Source: Muricea muricata
Taxonomy: Eukaryota > Cnidaria > Anthozoa > Malacalcyonacea > Plexauridae
Length of the DNA stretch: 64,000 nucleotides
Direction: 5' to 3'
Assembly: GCA_963855995.1 (NCBI GenBank)
Contig: OY979716.1
Location: 37,721,624-37,785,623, forward strand
Position 1 is the first letter of the stretch. Each line of letters starts with the position of its first letter. Positions 54,215-64,000 of this stretch are shown one piece after another. The notes below the pieces were generated by a model. It worked only from the letters and a program-made list of their open reading frames with translations, searched no databases and had not been told where the DNA came from. The position numbers and the translations under genes were made by a program.

Positions 54215-55750
54215 GATGGCTTTTCCTGAATACCAGTTCACCTGGTAGCTTCAAATAATAATAAAGCAGATACTGTTTTGACAGCATTTATGAGTGCTGT
54301 TGAAATCTATGGCTTACCATCACGTGTGAGAAGTGACAAAGGGGGAGAAAATGTTCAAGTTGCATGGTACATGCTAAATCATACACAACGAGGACCTGGT
54401 ATAGGGAGCTTCATAACAGGTTTTTACCAAAAATATCCAGTTATAATTTATATTAATTGACACTACACACTGTTGACAAATTCTTTTTTTAAGTGAACAT
54501 CTCTATGTAGCATTCACTAATTTCTACCTGGAAAGCTTTTCCAAGGATTGGCATGGCCAAACTTGGCTATTTGCTACCATTTTCACGTTGAATGGAAGCT
54601 AATTTGTTCCCTTTATGTTATCTGTAGGCAAAAGTGTTCACAATCAGCGGATTGAGAGGCTTTGGCGCGATGTTTTTCAGGACTGCATTTGTGTATTCCA
54701 CAACCTATTTTTCGAAATGGAAAGACTAGGCATTCTTGATCCAGACAGTGAGGTCCATCTGTGGTGTCTTCATTTAGTTTTTCTCCCATTAATCAACATG
54801 AATCTTACTTGTTGGAAAAATGGATGGATACAACACCCACTTCGGTCCGAGCAGAATAAGTCTCCCATGCAGCTTTGGATCCAAGGACTTAATGCAATTT
54901 CTGAGTCAGAGTCTACCATTGCAAGGGAAATTTTCCAAGACTGTTCATAATATATCAATACGTACGGTAATGAATACTTTCTGCAGAACAACTACACAAG
55001 AAGTATTGACTTCCTATGCAATAGGATAAATTTTTAAAATACGTATTCGATTTTTAGGGAAAGGAGGACATGCAAAATTATGGCATAGATTGGGAAGAAA
55101 TTGCAGAAGACGAGCCAGATGTTGTAGAAGTGCCACAGACAACAAGCTGTCTATGTGAAGATCAGGTCAACACAATTATGACACAAATGCCAGAAAACAT
55201 AACAATTAACAACGCTGTTGAGGCTTTCATTAACATTTTAAATTTAACTATGACATACTCTCCAAGTGAATAATTCCTAATTAGGTCAAACAAAAACGTT
55301 GTGTTTTGGGTAACCAGATGGACCCCAATTTTTTCTTTAAATCTAAATTGCTGAAACTGAGAAGTATTTGTATTTAATGTTTAAAATACTCCAATTCTAA
55401 ACATGCAAAATTTCTTTATCATGCGACTTCTCCAAGAATGCACGTGGCAATGATTTGAATATTTAAGTACAAGTTATGGAAATGTTGTATACAAAATTAC
55501 ATACTAGAGAGTAGAGGCGTGGAGTTGAAACCAAAAATACCAATAAATTATTTTTTAAGCTCACCACAAATGTTTCTTACCAGAAACATGAAAAATTATT
55601 TTGTTTGACCTAACAGTCTTTTGAAATTCAAAAACAAAAATGTTTCTCCACAATATGTATGTCTCCTGAGTCCATCAACAAGAAAATGATTACCCTAATC
55701 ATACTGTACGAAAATCAATAGAACAGAATACTGTGACAAATAATATCCAG

Positions 55751-58700
55751 TTAGGAATGGTGCATGCCCATAGATCCATTACTCATGGCTATGTCCATAA
55801 ACCGTTCAAACTCCTCGCACGACTTATGCACTGTTGGTAGTGTAATTGAAAAGAAGCATGTCTCAGCAAAGGGAAAGACATTTTGCTCTTCGTGGAACTT
55901 TACAAGTAACGAAGCTCTTGGTGGTAGGTTGTTTGACGTAGTCCAGAAGCAGCATAAATCTGTGAGGGATGGTTTTTCTGGAAATAAAAACATGAACGAT
56001 TAAATTAACCTTAAATCGCAGCAAAACAAACCGTAAAAAGCGTAAACGTAAATGAATTTTACAATTACAATTTTTACAAATTTTTTTGAAACTCAAGTCA
56101 TGTGATTGTATTTTACTTTGTCAAAAATTCGGTTTCTTCACTTTTTTGGAGGCAGAAAATTAGAACAAATATTAAGTTAGCTTTGGTATACCTGCTTCGT
56201 ATTTTTCCAATTGATAAAGATATTGGAAAAAAGCATGATCGTTTCTTCGTTTTTGGAACTTTCTTCAAAAACCATAGCCGCTTTTATTTGTTCTGCTGTA
56301 ATATTTTCTTTTCCATTTTTGGAAACAGAAGTTCCAAAGTTTCAGCGGGGCATTTACCAATAATGTGTGGAAATTTACTTCATTCATTCCTACAAATAAA
56401 CGAACACACTACAGCTATAATAACCATGCATAGCAAACGTAGAAAATTGTAACAGCGATTAGCTAATGATCAATTTTAGTCCTATTCCTAACATATCCAA
56501 TGAAAGTGATTACAATGTAAGACCCGTTTATACAATACTCGATCAGCACGGTCATAACATTGAGTTCTGGCAGTATGCAGTCGTATTTTCACTTACCACT
56601 TTTTCTACGATTAATTGCTATTGAATTCTGTAATATTGTCACAAACCTAAGAGTCACACTCGTTTAAAGGTACGTCGAGGTATAAATGTATCACGCATGT
56701 ATGCACAAATAATAGAAGTGCCAACCTTTTGCAATCTCATCCAACTCTCTTCTTCGTTTAAGAATAACGTTATAAATAACCAGCCCTTGGGTAATAATTT
56801 TTTTGTCGCATTGCAACATGCCCGGGTCCAGGCCTGCCTCATATATATACGGAGTTAACAACTCTCTTAGTTCGGAAGGCAATTGTGCATCAATAGGCAG
56901 GTTTTCGAGCTAAAACAAAAAAATGTACATAATGTTTTAAGTTTTTTGACAAATTTAGTTTTATCCTACTTATTGTACTGGTTGCAGAAACCCTGAATGC
57001 CAATGGTCAAGCACAGTAATTAATAACCAAGCAACTGGTAACCAGATGTTACATCAACACTGCCAAGTTGCACACTATATATAAGGAATTACCGTTGTAG
57101 CAAGTAAATGTACCGTCGTAATTTTCTTACGTGTCCGTGTATAGAGGTGGAAAAGAAAGTAATAATCTGTCATCCCTTGCACAATAATCTAATGGTTAAA
57201 ACTTAAATTTAAAATCACCCGAGTGATATAATCTCTCAGATCAGTATCTGGAATGTCTTCCAAACCCAGTGCGAGACTTTCGAGAGAAGTATCATCGTCG
57301 TTTCCATCGACTGTTAACCTCCAGTATTGAACAACTGCTGGAGACAAACCATAGATAAAAGGGCCTTGGTGTAGAATCGAGTGCCCGATGATTCGACCAA
57401 TAGACCTGAAAGCTCCTGTACACCTGAGCACATGGTTGTCGACCGGTACCTTGTGGTCTTCTTGGCCTTCAAAAAACACAAGTGGTTTTTCTTCTTTATC
57501 GATTCCCTCCTCGATAATTTTCATCGCGCATAGTAAGAACTCTCTTATTGGGCCACTTCCTACTCCCTCCTCGCCTTCAAATTTCACACGGGGCCTTGCT
57601 TTTAAATTTATCTGCGAGTTTTTGTAGCAGCCAAGGATGTCTTTTTTAAGGTCGTCCAACCCGTCCTCCCTGGATACGATGAACCTCTGCCTAGGTGAAG
57701 ATTCGTCCACATTGTCTTCACGGAACCATTGTATAGTCAAGGGCTGGTCGTCCGTTTCGGTATTGCTATTCATCTGGACCTGTTCATTGCTGTTTACTTC
57801 TGTCTCATACACCGTGGTACCTAAAATTTCTACTTCGTCTTCAATATCTTGTAAGCCTAAAAAATGTCGAGACATACACTTGCTGACTAGTATTTATATT
57901 CCCTACACAATATGAAGATTGCAATCAAGTGTTCCTCCAACGAATTTTCTCACTGAATATTACCAAAACTATTATCTATGCAAAGTTTTGTAAAAACCTT
58001 ATCATTCTAAATTACATAATACTTGATTGAATGCAGCTGATATGTAAATTAGGTTGCATCAATTGGCATGTTGTAAAACGCAGACTGGACTCAAATTTGT
58101 AAAACGCGGACTCGAAACAGTGGAAAGCAGCCCTTAAGGCCGGTTTACACTGCACAACTTTGCTTGCAACTGTCGCATGCAATTCGCTTACAACTCGAAT
58201 TGTACAGTGTAAATTAACCCTACAACTCGCTACGGTAGTTCGACACAACACGAAAAAAGTTGTAGCCTTTTGAAATCATGCTTTAAAAGCTTACGACAAT
58301 CGTATGAAAGTCAAACCATATTTGGGCATTTTGCAACAAAAGTCGAAATAGGGAGGGGAGGGCAACGTAATAGTTTTGCAGTTTTGTTTGACAACATGCC
58401 GTCAACGTCGATGACAGCTAAGAAAAATAAAAAAGAGCAAATAGGCTCCTCTTCCGAAGAAGCGGATTCTCTTATCAACCTGTTGGGAAAGGAGGAGGCC
58501 CAGTTCAACTGCCGCCACGAAGAATACTTTAATAATCAGTCCGAAGACGAGCAAAATTGCTTACGATTTTCTTGAGTTGCATGGGTTAAGTTGTATGCGT
58601 GTAAATCTACCGAATTCGAGTTGTAAGCGAATTGCATGCGACAGTTGCAAGCAAAAGTTGTGCAGTGTAAACCGGCCTTTACAGAGCTGCCAGAGTTTTG

Positions 58701-61700
58701 ATTGGGGGAGCATAGTGAAACAGAACAAGCATGGATCTGGTATGCAGTTTCAGTTGTGTGCATCTGACAAGACACGGTAGCAGTTTGCAAAATGGCATCA
58801 TTAAGAAGCTTAAAAGTATGTCTTTCGGTTCACAGACCCGCATCGTATTTTTAGTCCAACCGCGTTTTACAAATTTGAGTCGAGTCTGCGTTTTACAACA
58901 TGCCGCATCAATTGACTTGTCTATTCATAAACATGTACAATGAATATAGGTCTTGCATTGAATCAGTGTAGTATTACAATGCTTCATCATATCGATCTAA
59001 TACCAAGTCCAATTGGGAAGCGAATTAGAGGTACCGCATTAAAAGACTTAAAACATGATTGTGACCAATACAAACCCAATAACTCCTGTGCTGCCTCATC
59101 AGCATCGCCACTGGCATTGTGAAGTGCTGACTCTATCTCATCATTACTTGCTGTGGGAACTAAATCCTGCAGTGCACTTCTAACTTCGTATGATCTAAAA
59201 GATCTAAAGCACTCTGGTCAGTTTTGTATACAGATACTACCAAATACTCAGATATACAGTAACAGACCACAAGTGAATGTGGGTTACATAATTCTTACTG
59301 TGATGTTGAACCTTCACTTGCTTTAGAAGAACTTCACAGAAGGTTTATGATGTAATGCTCCTTTCTCTTCTTTGTCTGTAAGAAATACAGAATACATTGG
59401 TACTAACTTATACTATATTATAAGTATTAGCAATATGTAAAAATTGGTAAATAACGAAATATTAACAAGACGCCTACTAAGGCTTAGGTCAAACGTCGAA
59501 CTTTTCATGCGCCGAACCTAATGCAAATGAGCTGAAACAAAGGCTTTAGATTATTAACATTGGGTTCAGCACATGAAAAGTTTGACGTTTGACCTGGGCC
59601 AAAGGCATTCACTTCACTACACATTTCGTTCTTTTCTTTTTTATAAAATCTAAAGAAGGTTCTCACATTCAGGTAAATACGCAGTCACTACTTAAATTAA
59701 CGTCATGGACTTTATTATTACAATTATTAATGATTTAATTGAATGGGAGATTCAAAATGAGCATAATTTATATGACTGTATATACCTTAGGTTGGCTACC
59801 ATGAACAGCCTGATGATGAGCTTCAATTGTGCTCATTGGTATATCCTTTTCACATATGGTGCAGGCTACCAGAGGCAATAATCCACTATCAGCCTACAGT
59901 AAGAGTAAAATATTTAGTTAAAGTTGTTGAACGTACAGCAGACGCATATCTGACTGGGAACAAACTAGTCACTTTTTTGTTCTTACTACTGGTACATTAT
60001 GACATTGTACTGTGAACAGACAGCAGCAATTGTTATCCATTTGTTAATTAGACCACAAATTTTGTACCTATGCATAGCATGGCAGACATAAACTATTTAT
60101 ACCTGTTGATCATACAGTGCAACTCACTTGTATATCTTCTTCACTATCATCATCTGAGTGTGTCAGATCCTCTTGTAAAGGTTTCACATATATTTTGCAC
60201 TGCCCTACCACTTCTTTCAGTTTTCTGGGCGAGTATGGAGGTTTCAATATACAAAAGGAAGAATTTTGTCCTGCTCTATGACATAGCATCAGCTCATACC
60301 CAGCAGAAGAAAGCTTTAGAAATTTCTTAAGTAACTGTTCATGCAAATGCATGTTATCTCCATCCAGGTTGAATGTTATTGTTGCATCCCCCAGACCTGC
60401 ATTTGCTAAAGCCGTTCTTTCCCTTACTGACAATGGGGGTTTTTCAGGGCAGCAACTTGCCAGGCAAACAAATTTTAAAGTACACATTGGAACAGTGCGC
60501 TTGTTCATACTTTTCTCTTTCTTTAGTTGCTTTCCTTTACCTTTGCCGGTGTAACCAAACAGTCTCCTGTGCTCGTTAATCGCAAAGTTAGGACTAGGCC
60601 ATGTTGAATTTGGCAAATTTTGTGACGTCTCTGGTTGAGACATTGCTTGTTGTGAGGTTCCTGCTTGTGAGGTTCCTGCTTGTACATTTTCATGTATATG
60701 AAAAAAATAAATAATCAGCAGGCACACAAATACCTTCCCTCTAATCCTGGGGAATTTCAAATAAATATTATATAAAATAATTTCTTATGCTGTGCCAGTC
60801 TTACAGTATAAATACAAAACCAAGCATAAAAAAGGAAATCAGCATTGATAGTTACAACAATGTATATACAGTGTATTTTGAGCTCCATGCTAATACAACA
60901 AATTTTATAAATATTAATAGCACTAAATTTTTATTAAATAACAGAAAGCCAAATTTACTGTCTAAACTGTTCAAAAATGTATTATGTATTAAGTATTATG
61001 CATTATGTATTAATTCTGTGATACAAAATTTGTCATCATAGGAAAATGCAACTATTTTTATTTCATTTTAAGATTGTAATAAAATAATTCTACAAAATAG
61101 AAATTGGTGGTAACTAAAATTATTATCCAGCTGAACGACAGCTTACAATACATACAGAAACGTCATTGTTGTTACCATAACAGTAGTTACAATATTTTTT
61201 TTAATTTTTCAACTACTTGGGAAGCCACCTTAAATGATGAAATATCACTATGGACCACTTGCACTGATGTCATAATGCCCCCAGTTGCCTCAATGCAACA
61301 ATATTATGTAAATGCCTGTGCAGCTTAATAAACAAGCAAGGGCTCTTCGATAGTTAATAGTTCAACATTTTGTCAAAATTTAAATTATTTGAAAATTTAT
61401 ACGAATGTTTATTTCTCCTCCAGGTGTCCAGTGTGACGTCATGTGCAAAGGGTGTAGAATCAGCACTTTTGTGATCACGCATGTACAGTAGCGTGTTTTT
61501 ATTATATGAGGGACGTTTATTGGATGATAAAATAAACATGCTATTAAAATGAAGGCAGAGTGTCACCTGCGGAATCATGCAATGATTTATTCACAGTAAA
61601 CTTGTCCACCAATTTTTGTATCTGTGAATGCAGATATTTGTCATGTAATTGTATTTGTTAGCTTGTAGCCAATTAGAGCTCTCATAAAGAATTGTTATAG

Positions 61701-62059
61701 TCTAGCGTGCGCGCGCGCTTGGGCCATCCACGTGTGAGCATTCCAATATATTTTTTAACTTTGTCTCGTTTTGTCCAAAAGGAATTACGAGAAAAAATGG
61801 CTCGTTATGTAACAAAAGTTGGCCAAATTAACTCTGAATCTTTTTAATTCAAATAAATCTTTTAAAAGAATGACAAAAGCGATGATAAAAGTAATTAATA
61901 ATAACGTAGGATACCACTGCTGCACAACAATGAACGTGAATTAACGAATCATGAATCATTCAAATATGTGTACAAGACCATACCTGTGACTTGTTGTCTC
62001 AGTCGCTCTGCTAAATTCAACAACACATTTCTCGTAGAACTTATTTCATCTGGATTCAT
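55751..62059 (-). CDS. UBZ-CUE-HECT ubiquitin ligase gene carried by the IS3EU element
   Basis: Exons read on the minus strand: 62,059-61,984 (start MNPDEISSTRNVLLNLAERL); 60,678-60,128 (NFAINEHRRLFGYTGKG; GLGDATITFNLDGDN; CKIYVKPLQEDL); 59,893-59,786 (CTICEKDIPMSTIEAHHQAVH, a UBZ-like zinc finger); 59,194-59,077 (DLVPTASNDEIESALHNASG, DADEAAQELLG: a CUE/UBA-like ubiquitin-binding helix bundle); 57,856-57,219 (HECT N-lobe start RVKFEGEEGVGSGPIREFL); 56,909-56,726 (PSELRELLTPYIYEAGLDPG); and about 55,993-55,751 (HECT C-lobe with the catalytic Cys in FPFAETCFFSITLPTVHKS). Splice sites are mostly canonical. The region 56,100-56,450 should hold the exon before the C-lobe and looks damaged. The product would attach ubiquitin to a target; its role in transposition is unknown. 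Confidence 0.75.
56417..56954. repeat. Source copy of the duplicated HECT-gene segment
   Basis: It is the in-place version of the segment copied to 53,685-54,214 and includes the HECT exon at 56,726-56,909 with its introns. Identity is high, so the duplication is more recent than the element's fixation or is under little constraint. Confidence 0.8.
57219..57856 (-). CDS. HECT N-lobe exon of the IS3EU ligase gene
   Basis: The exon is fully open for about 212 codons and ends at a GTGATT donor. Motifs are LTIQWFREDNVDESSPRQRF, RVKFEGEEGVGSGPIREFL and RSIGRIIGHSILHQGPFIYG, which form the E2-binding N-lobe of HECT ligases. The lack of stops over this length in an otherwise decayed region argues for recent selection or a young copy. 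Confidence 0.8.
58137..58678. mobile_element. 542-bp Harbinger MITE with 3-bp TTA duplication
   Basis: The ends are inverted repeats of about 65 bp starting AGGCCGGTTTACACTGCACA. TTA flanks both ends (58,134-58,136 and 58,679-58,681), the typical PIF/Harbinger target. The interior keeps a coding remnant (58,397-58,575) of a Myb/MADF-like partner protein, so it is a deletion derivative of an autonomous element. Confidence 0.85.
58397..58575 (+). pseudogene. Myb/MADF-like fragment inside the Harbinger MITE
   Basis: From MPSTSMTAKKNKKEQIGSSS the frame runs into EEADSLINLLGKEEAQFNCR and EEYFNNQSEDEQ. This resembles the start of Harbinger-encoded Myb-like proteins (W..EE...LI.L......L......DY.N......A), with the first Trp replaced. 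The rest of the domain is deleted. Confidence 0.5.
59481..59600. mobile_element. 120-bp palindromic MITE
   Basis: The arms GGTCAAACGTCGAACTTTTC and ATGCGCCGAACC are inverted at 59,563-59,600. It lies in an intron of the IS3EU HECT gene and is non-coding. Confidence 0.7.
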
Positions 62060-62142
62060 TTTTAACAATATCCACAAAAGCGATAAGCGAATGCTTTCCC
62101 TGCTTCGCGTGCACCAAGACCAAAATTTCAGTCAAAACGTTA

Positions 62143-62570
62143 GAAAGCAGCCAGGCAAGACTGGGCGCTAGTAATTCTTGAGGGGGGGACGGTTTACTGC
62201 AACGCTAATTATTATTGGCGGCAATTTTACGTTGTGCCATAATTCAAGATATTTTGATATTGAAGTTGTTATATTCGAGTAGTACGATCTCGATTCAACA
62301 TATTTTAAAACTTCAGCTTTGCATATTCTAGTACCACCATATAAGTTCAAGTGTGATTTGATATATTTGAAGCGTTTACATTTCGAGAGATGTTCATTTT
62401 ACAAAAGACTTCATCTCTTTTTTTGTTAAATTTAGAAACTTGTCAAAATTATTGTAAGTTCGATTTCGGGAACGTGCAGAAAGTCACAACTTCATTTCTT
62501 ATTTTAGCTTCAATACGAAAACATGTTGCTAGACAGCAAACATAAATAGTAGCGGAAATCTGACGCCATA
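62143..62570 (-). repeat. Right terminal inverted repeat of the IS3EU element
   Basis: This is the inverted partner of 51,153-51,580. It is followed by the direct flank CGAACC. The HECT gene start (62,059) lies about 85 bp inside it. Confidence 0.9.
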
Positions 62571-63045
62571 CGAACCTAGTGCTGACTTGGTGAATGAACC
62601 TCCAGCTGGATCTGGCGATCATACTCAAGAAAACCTGGGAGCATGAAAAGCGTAATGGTAGCCAATTTTAACACCTGTACGGAATTTTATGGTTAATTTT
62701 TGTTTTTAGCGATGAACAGCCTAACCGCAGCTACGAGGATCACTTGAATTTCACGATCAGTGGAACATTGTCGAACACTTAAGTGTACATATTTTGATAT
62801 TCTACAGTAACAACATGGTTTATTAAACATTTAGCTGCTAGGGCTGTTAAAATCAAAGCGCTTACAGTATATATACAGTGGCATACCATCTTCGTACCCA
62901 GGCCTTAATGGCGGCCTGCGTTGCCATAAGCCCTGGGACTAATCGAAAGCAGATGTAATTTGATTGATCATTAGAATGCAATGGAATGTAGGAAACTTAG
63001 CGATTAACTAAGAGAGGATAATTTTTTTTACATTTTATTTCTTAG

Positions 63046-63410
63046 AAATGAGAACGACGAACCCGTTAAGGTGTTACGTACGTTTGTTGCTCATTTATTG
63101 CGAGGCAAGAGTGTACTTATAGAGGGTCAAACACCAGAAATATTTGTTTCATGGTGGAATGTCTATGAAGAATGCATGGACAAACTATTGAGTGGCACAA
63201 GCCTCAACTATAGCTTTCCTCTGGAAGTAACATATGTTGGAGAATGTGCTCAAGATATGGGCAGCCCACATAAAGAATTCTTGGGAGCAATGATGCGAGA
63301 AATAAAACTCAAATTATTTACAGAAAAGGATGGCAAAACAACTTATATCTTGCGGGATTATATGGTTTCAGTGAACAGGATGCATTATTCAAGGGCTGGA
63401 ATTGTCTTTG
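63046..63410 (+). CDS. Outer HECT gene, HECT N-lobe exon
   Basis: It is bounded by a TTTCTTAG acceptor and a GTATGC donor. It is open throughout. It reads VLRTFVAHLLRGKSVLIEGQ, then FPLEVTYVGECAQDMGSPHK and FLGAMMREIKL, the V.F.GE...D.GGP..EF start of a HECT domain. HECT ligases form a thioester with ubiquitin on a C-lobe Cys, which here would lie beyond the window. Confidence 0.65.
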
Positions 63411-64000
63411 GTATGCAGACTAACCTAATTATGCTTGGAAGTCAAATCTAAACAGTGTTGCTATTATTTTCTTTTATTACTTTGGATGTGAATAATGCAA
63501 GGTATTATGAACAATACAAAATAACAAACAATGTTTGAAACTTTTGTGTTTAGGTTACAGCATTCTCATAGGTGGTCCTTGCCATTACACTAGTTGAAAA
63601 ACTGTTTAGATTGATGCTATCGGAAGCACTTACTGAAGCTGAACGACAGCTGTGTAATGGCTTGGCAAAATTTGGTTTTTAAAAGGTGGCTGTTGGCACT
63701 AAAATACCTTCTAGACAAATTATGCTGCAGTTTTATAACAATTTAATCAATCACCATAAAAATTGGCACAAAGCAAGTTATTACTAAAATACAATTTTTG
63801 AAAAAGTTAAAATTAATCTACTGATTGGTTGCCATAGTAACAACAGAAAATTGCAATACCAACCAGAACTTGTGGAAGCAATATCTCCCCAGGGAAATGA
63901 GTTATCTTTTTCAAATTTGGTATATTTCTTAGGCCTTGTACTATGGATTACGTAGACAGATTATCATTTCGTCAAATCGTTCAGTCCGAGATGAAAAAAG

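Larger units (their letters stand above)
51598..55273 (+). pseudogene. IS3EU transposase (integrase-like DDE), five exons, exon 3 disrupted
   Basis: Exon 1 (51,598-52,021) starts MAATDINMNDEIIACL and ends in a helix-turn-helix (FKVCEVSEMMGVSERTIQRR). Exon 2 (52,977-53,244) has NPMIGIRLTKGFLVAKGYKV and the first catalytic Asp in GPLSLWHIDGNHKLIR. Exon 3 (53,660-54,419) starts WRIVVHGA and ends [17 protein letters not shown]... with the second Asp in [14 protein letters not shown]. Exon 4 (54,628 to about 54,936) has the Glu in NQRIERLWRDVF. Exon 5 (55,058-55,273) has MQNYGIDWEEIAEDEPD and the stop. Splice sites are good except the donor of exon 4. In exon 3, bases 53,685-54,214 are a foreign duplicate of 56,417-56,954, so the protein is interrupted although all three catalytic residues remain. 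Confidence 0.8.
58054..58914. mobile_element. Inverted-repeat element holding a nested Harbinger MITE
   Basis: Arms of about 45 bp around GGCATGTTGTAAAACGCAGA and TCAAATTTGTAAAACGCG occur inverted at 58,054-58,109 and 58,861-58,914. The Harbinger MITE at 58,137-58,678 splits its interior. No target duplication was identified. Confidence 0.6.
51153..62570. mobile_element. IS3EU-type DNA transposon, 11.4 kb, carrying a HECT ligase gene
   Basis: Terminal inverted repeats of about 428 bp (51,153-51,580 and 62,143-62,570) begin TATGGCGTCAGATTTCCGC on both sides. The hexamer CGAACC stands immediately outside both ends (51,147-51,152 and 62,571-62,576). A 6-bp duplication and a TAYGG-like start are what I recall for eukaryotic IS3EU elements. 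Inside are a multi-exon integrase-like DDE transposase (plus) and a UBZ-CUE-HECT gene (minus), starting about 20 and 85 bp inside opposite repeats. At least four smaller inverted-repeat elements are nested within. The transposase is broken by an internal 530-bp duplication, so this copy is not autonomous. Confidence 0.85.
43444..63680 (+). pseudogene. Interrupted HECT-type ubiquitin-ligase gene (outer copy)
   Basis: Plus-strand exons with good splice sites can be followed. Exon 43,444-43,695 has RSEAMQLLRVAVGNLQSGI and AAIQEHRRTFNC. Exon 44,662-44,714 plus 50,152-50,376 has ETGGFQVLLSK continued by AKKRGEIEVVCHGSC and a UBZ-like CLSCGELFGISEMHCHLETLH. Acidic exons 50,400-50,485 and 50,987-51,038 follow. 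HECT N-lobe exon 63,046-63,410 contains FPLEVTYVGECAQDMGSP, and further HECT sequence (LTEAERQLCNGLAKFG) lies at 63.55-63.68 kb. The gene runs off the window. It has the same exon order and motifs as the HECT gene inside the IS3EU element. A P-like transposon splits its second exon and the IS3EU element lies farther on. A stop (TAA) just before the donor at 50,377 and the frame breaks at 63.6 kb suggest decay. Confidence 0.65.

Noticed and set aside
54936-55057. Clean intron between IS3EU transposase exons 4 and 5
   Set aside because: No good GT donor is found in frame after REIFQ; the boundary is left open and may be damaged.
55764-56003. Plus-strand 79-codon frame
   Set aside because: It is the antisense shadow of the HECT C-lobe exon, which has a clear catalytic motif on the minus strand.
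58054-58914. A hairpin RNA gene
   Set aside because: Both inverted-repeat layers are better explained as transposon ends, one of them with a TTA duplication.
61700-61725. CG-alternating tract as a regulatory Z-DNA site
   Set aside because: It is only about 12 bases (GCGCGCGC type) and nothing else supports a function.

Overview
This window is eukaryotic. Genes are broken into exons with GT..AG splice sites, the base composition is AT-rich, there are no operons, and almost every recognisable coding stretch belongs to an animal-type transposable element. The mix (IS3-like IS3EU, P/THAP, Kolobok-like, PIF/Harbinger, hAT, Crypton-like, Helitron, BEL/Pao, a LINE fragment, tRNA-derived repeats) together with UBZ/HECT ligase genes and an immunoglobulin-like exon suggests an early-branching marine animal, most likely a cnidarian. 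The species cannot be named from the sequence alone.

Layout. 1-4.3 kb: decayed minus-strand THAP transposon (Kolobok-like), with a recent 472-bp tandem duplication and a small inverted-repeat element flanked by TTAG. 4.7-5.3 kb: a 52-bp minisatellite and an Ig-like exon. 5.3-9.6 kb: a decayed minus-strand gene with two PHD-like fingers, a USP deubiquitinase and a fused Ulp1-like protease. 9.8-12.8 kb: a degenerate, unclassified transposase. 13-18 kb: mostly empty AT-rich DNA with a composite tRNA-derived repeat and a short hAT-type MITE. 18.5-26.0 kb: a PIF/Harbinger element with about 440-bp terminal inverted repeats, holding a Myb/MADF-like partner gene, a DDE transposase, a truncated BEL retrotransposon and a TTAA-flanked MITE. 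26.9-29.0 kb: a hAT transposon carrying a nested hAT MITE. 29.0-33.5 kb: a second BEL element. 33.9-38.2 kb: a LINE scrap and a Helitron replicase/helicase whose HUH motif is deleted. 39.9-40.6 kb: a Crypton-like tyrosine recombinase remnant. 42-43.2 kb: satellite and MITE.

43.4 kb to the end is the most informative part. A plus-strand HECT-ligase gene is interrupted twice. A P/THAP9-like transposon (44,715-50,144) sits inside one of its exons, flanked by a 7-bp duplication. It has an open two-exon transposase and a second, convergent gene that carries the C-terminal YIAGY-type segment usually part of the transposase itself. Farther on, an 11.4-kb IS3EU-type element (51,153-62,570) has 428-bp inverted repeats and a perfect 6-bp target duplication. 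It encodes an integrase-like DDE transposase in one direction and a complete-looking UBZ-CUE-HECT ubiquitin-ligase gene in the other, and holds several nested MITEs. The HECT gene inside the IS3EU element and the interrupted outer HECT gene are homologous in order and motifs, so the outer gene may itself be a relic of an older element or the source of the captured gene.

Ubiquitin/SUMO chemistry recurs in the mobile DNA here (HECT ligase in IS3EU; USP plus Ulp1 plus PHD at 5-10 kb), which is the most interesting theme of the window. Coordinates of exons are from visual reading of splice sites and are good to a few bases at best.
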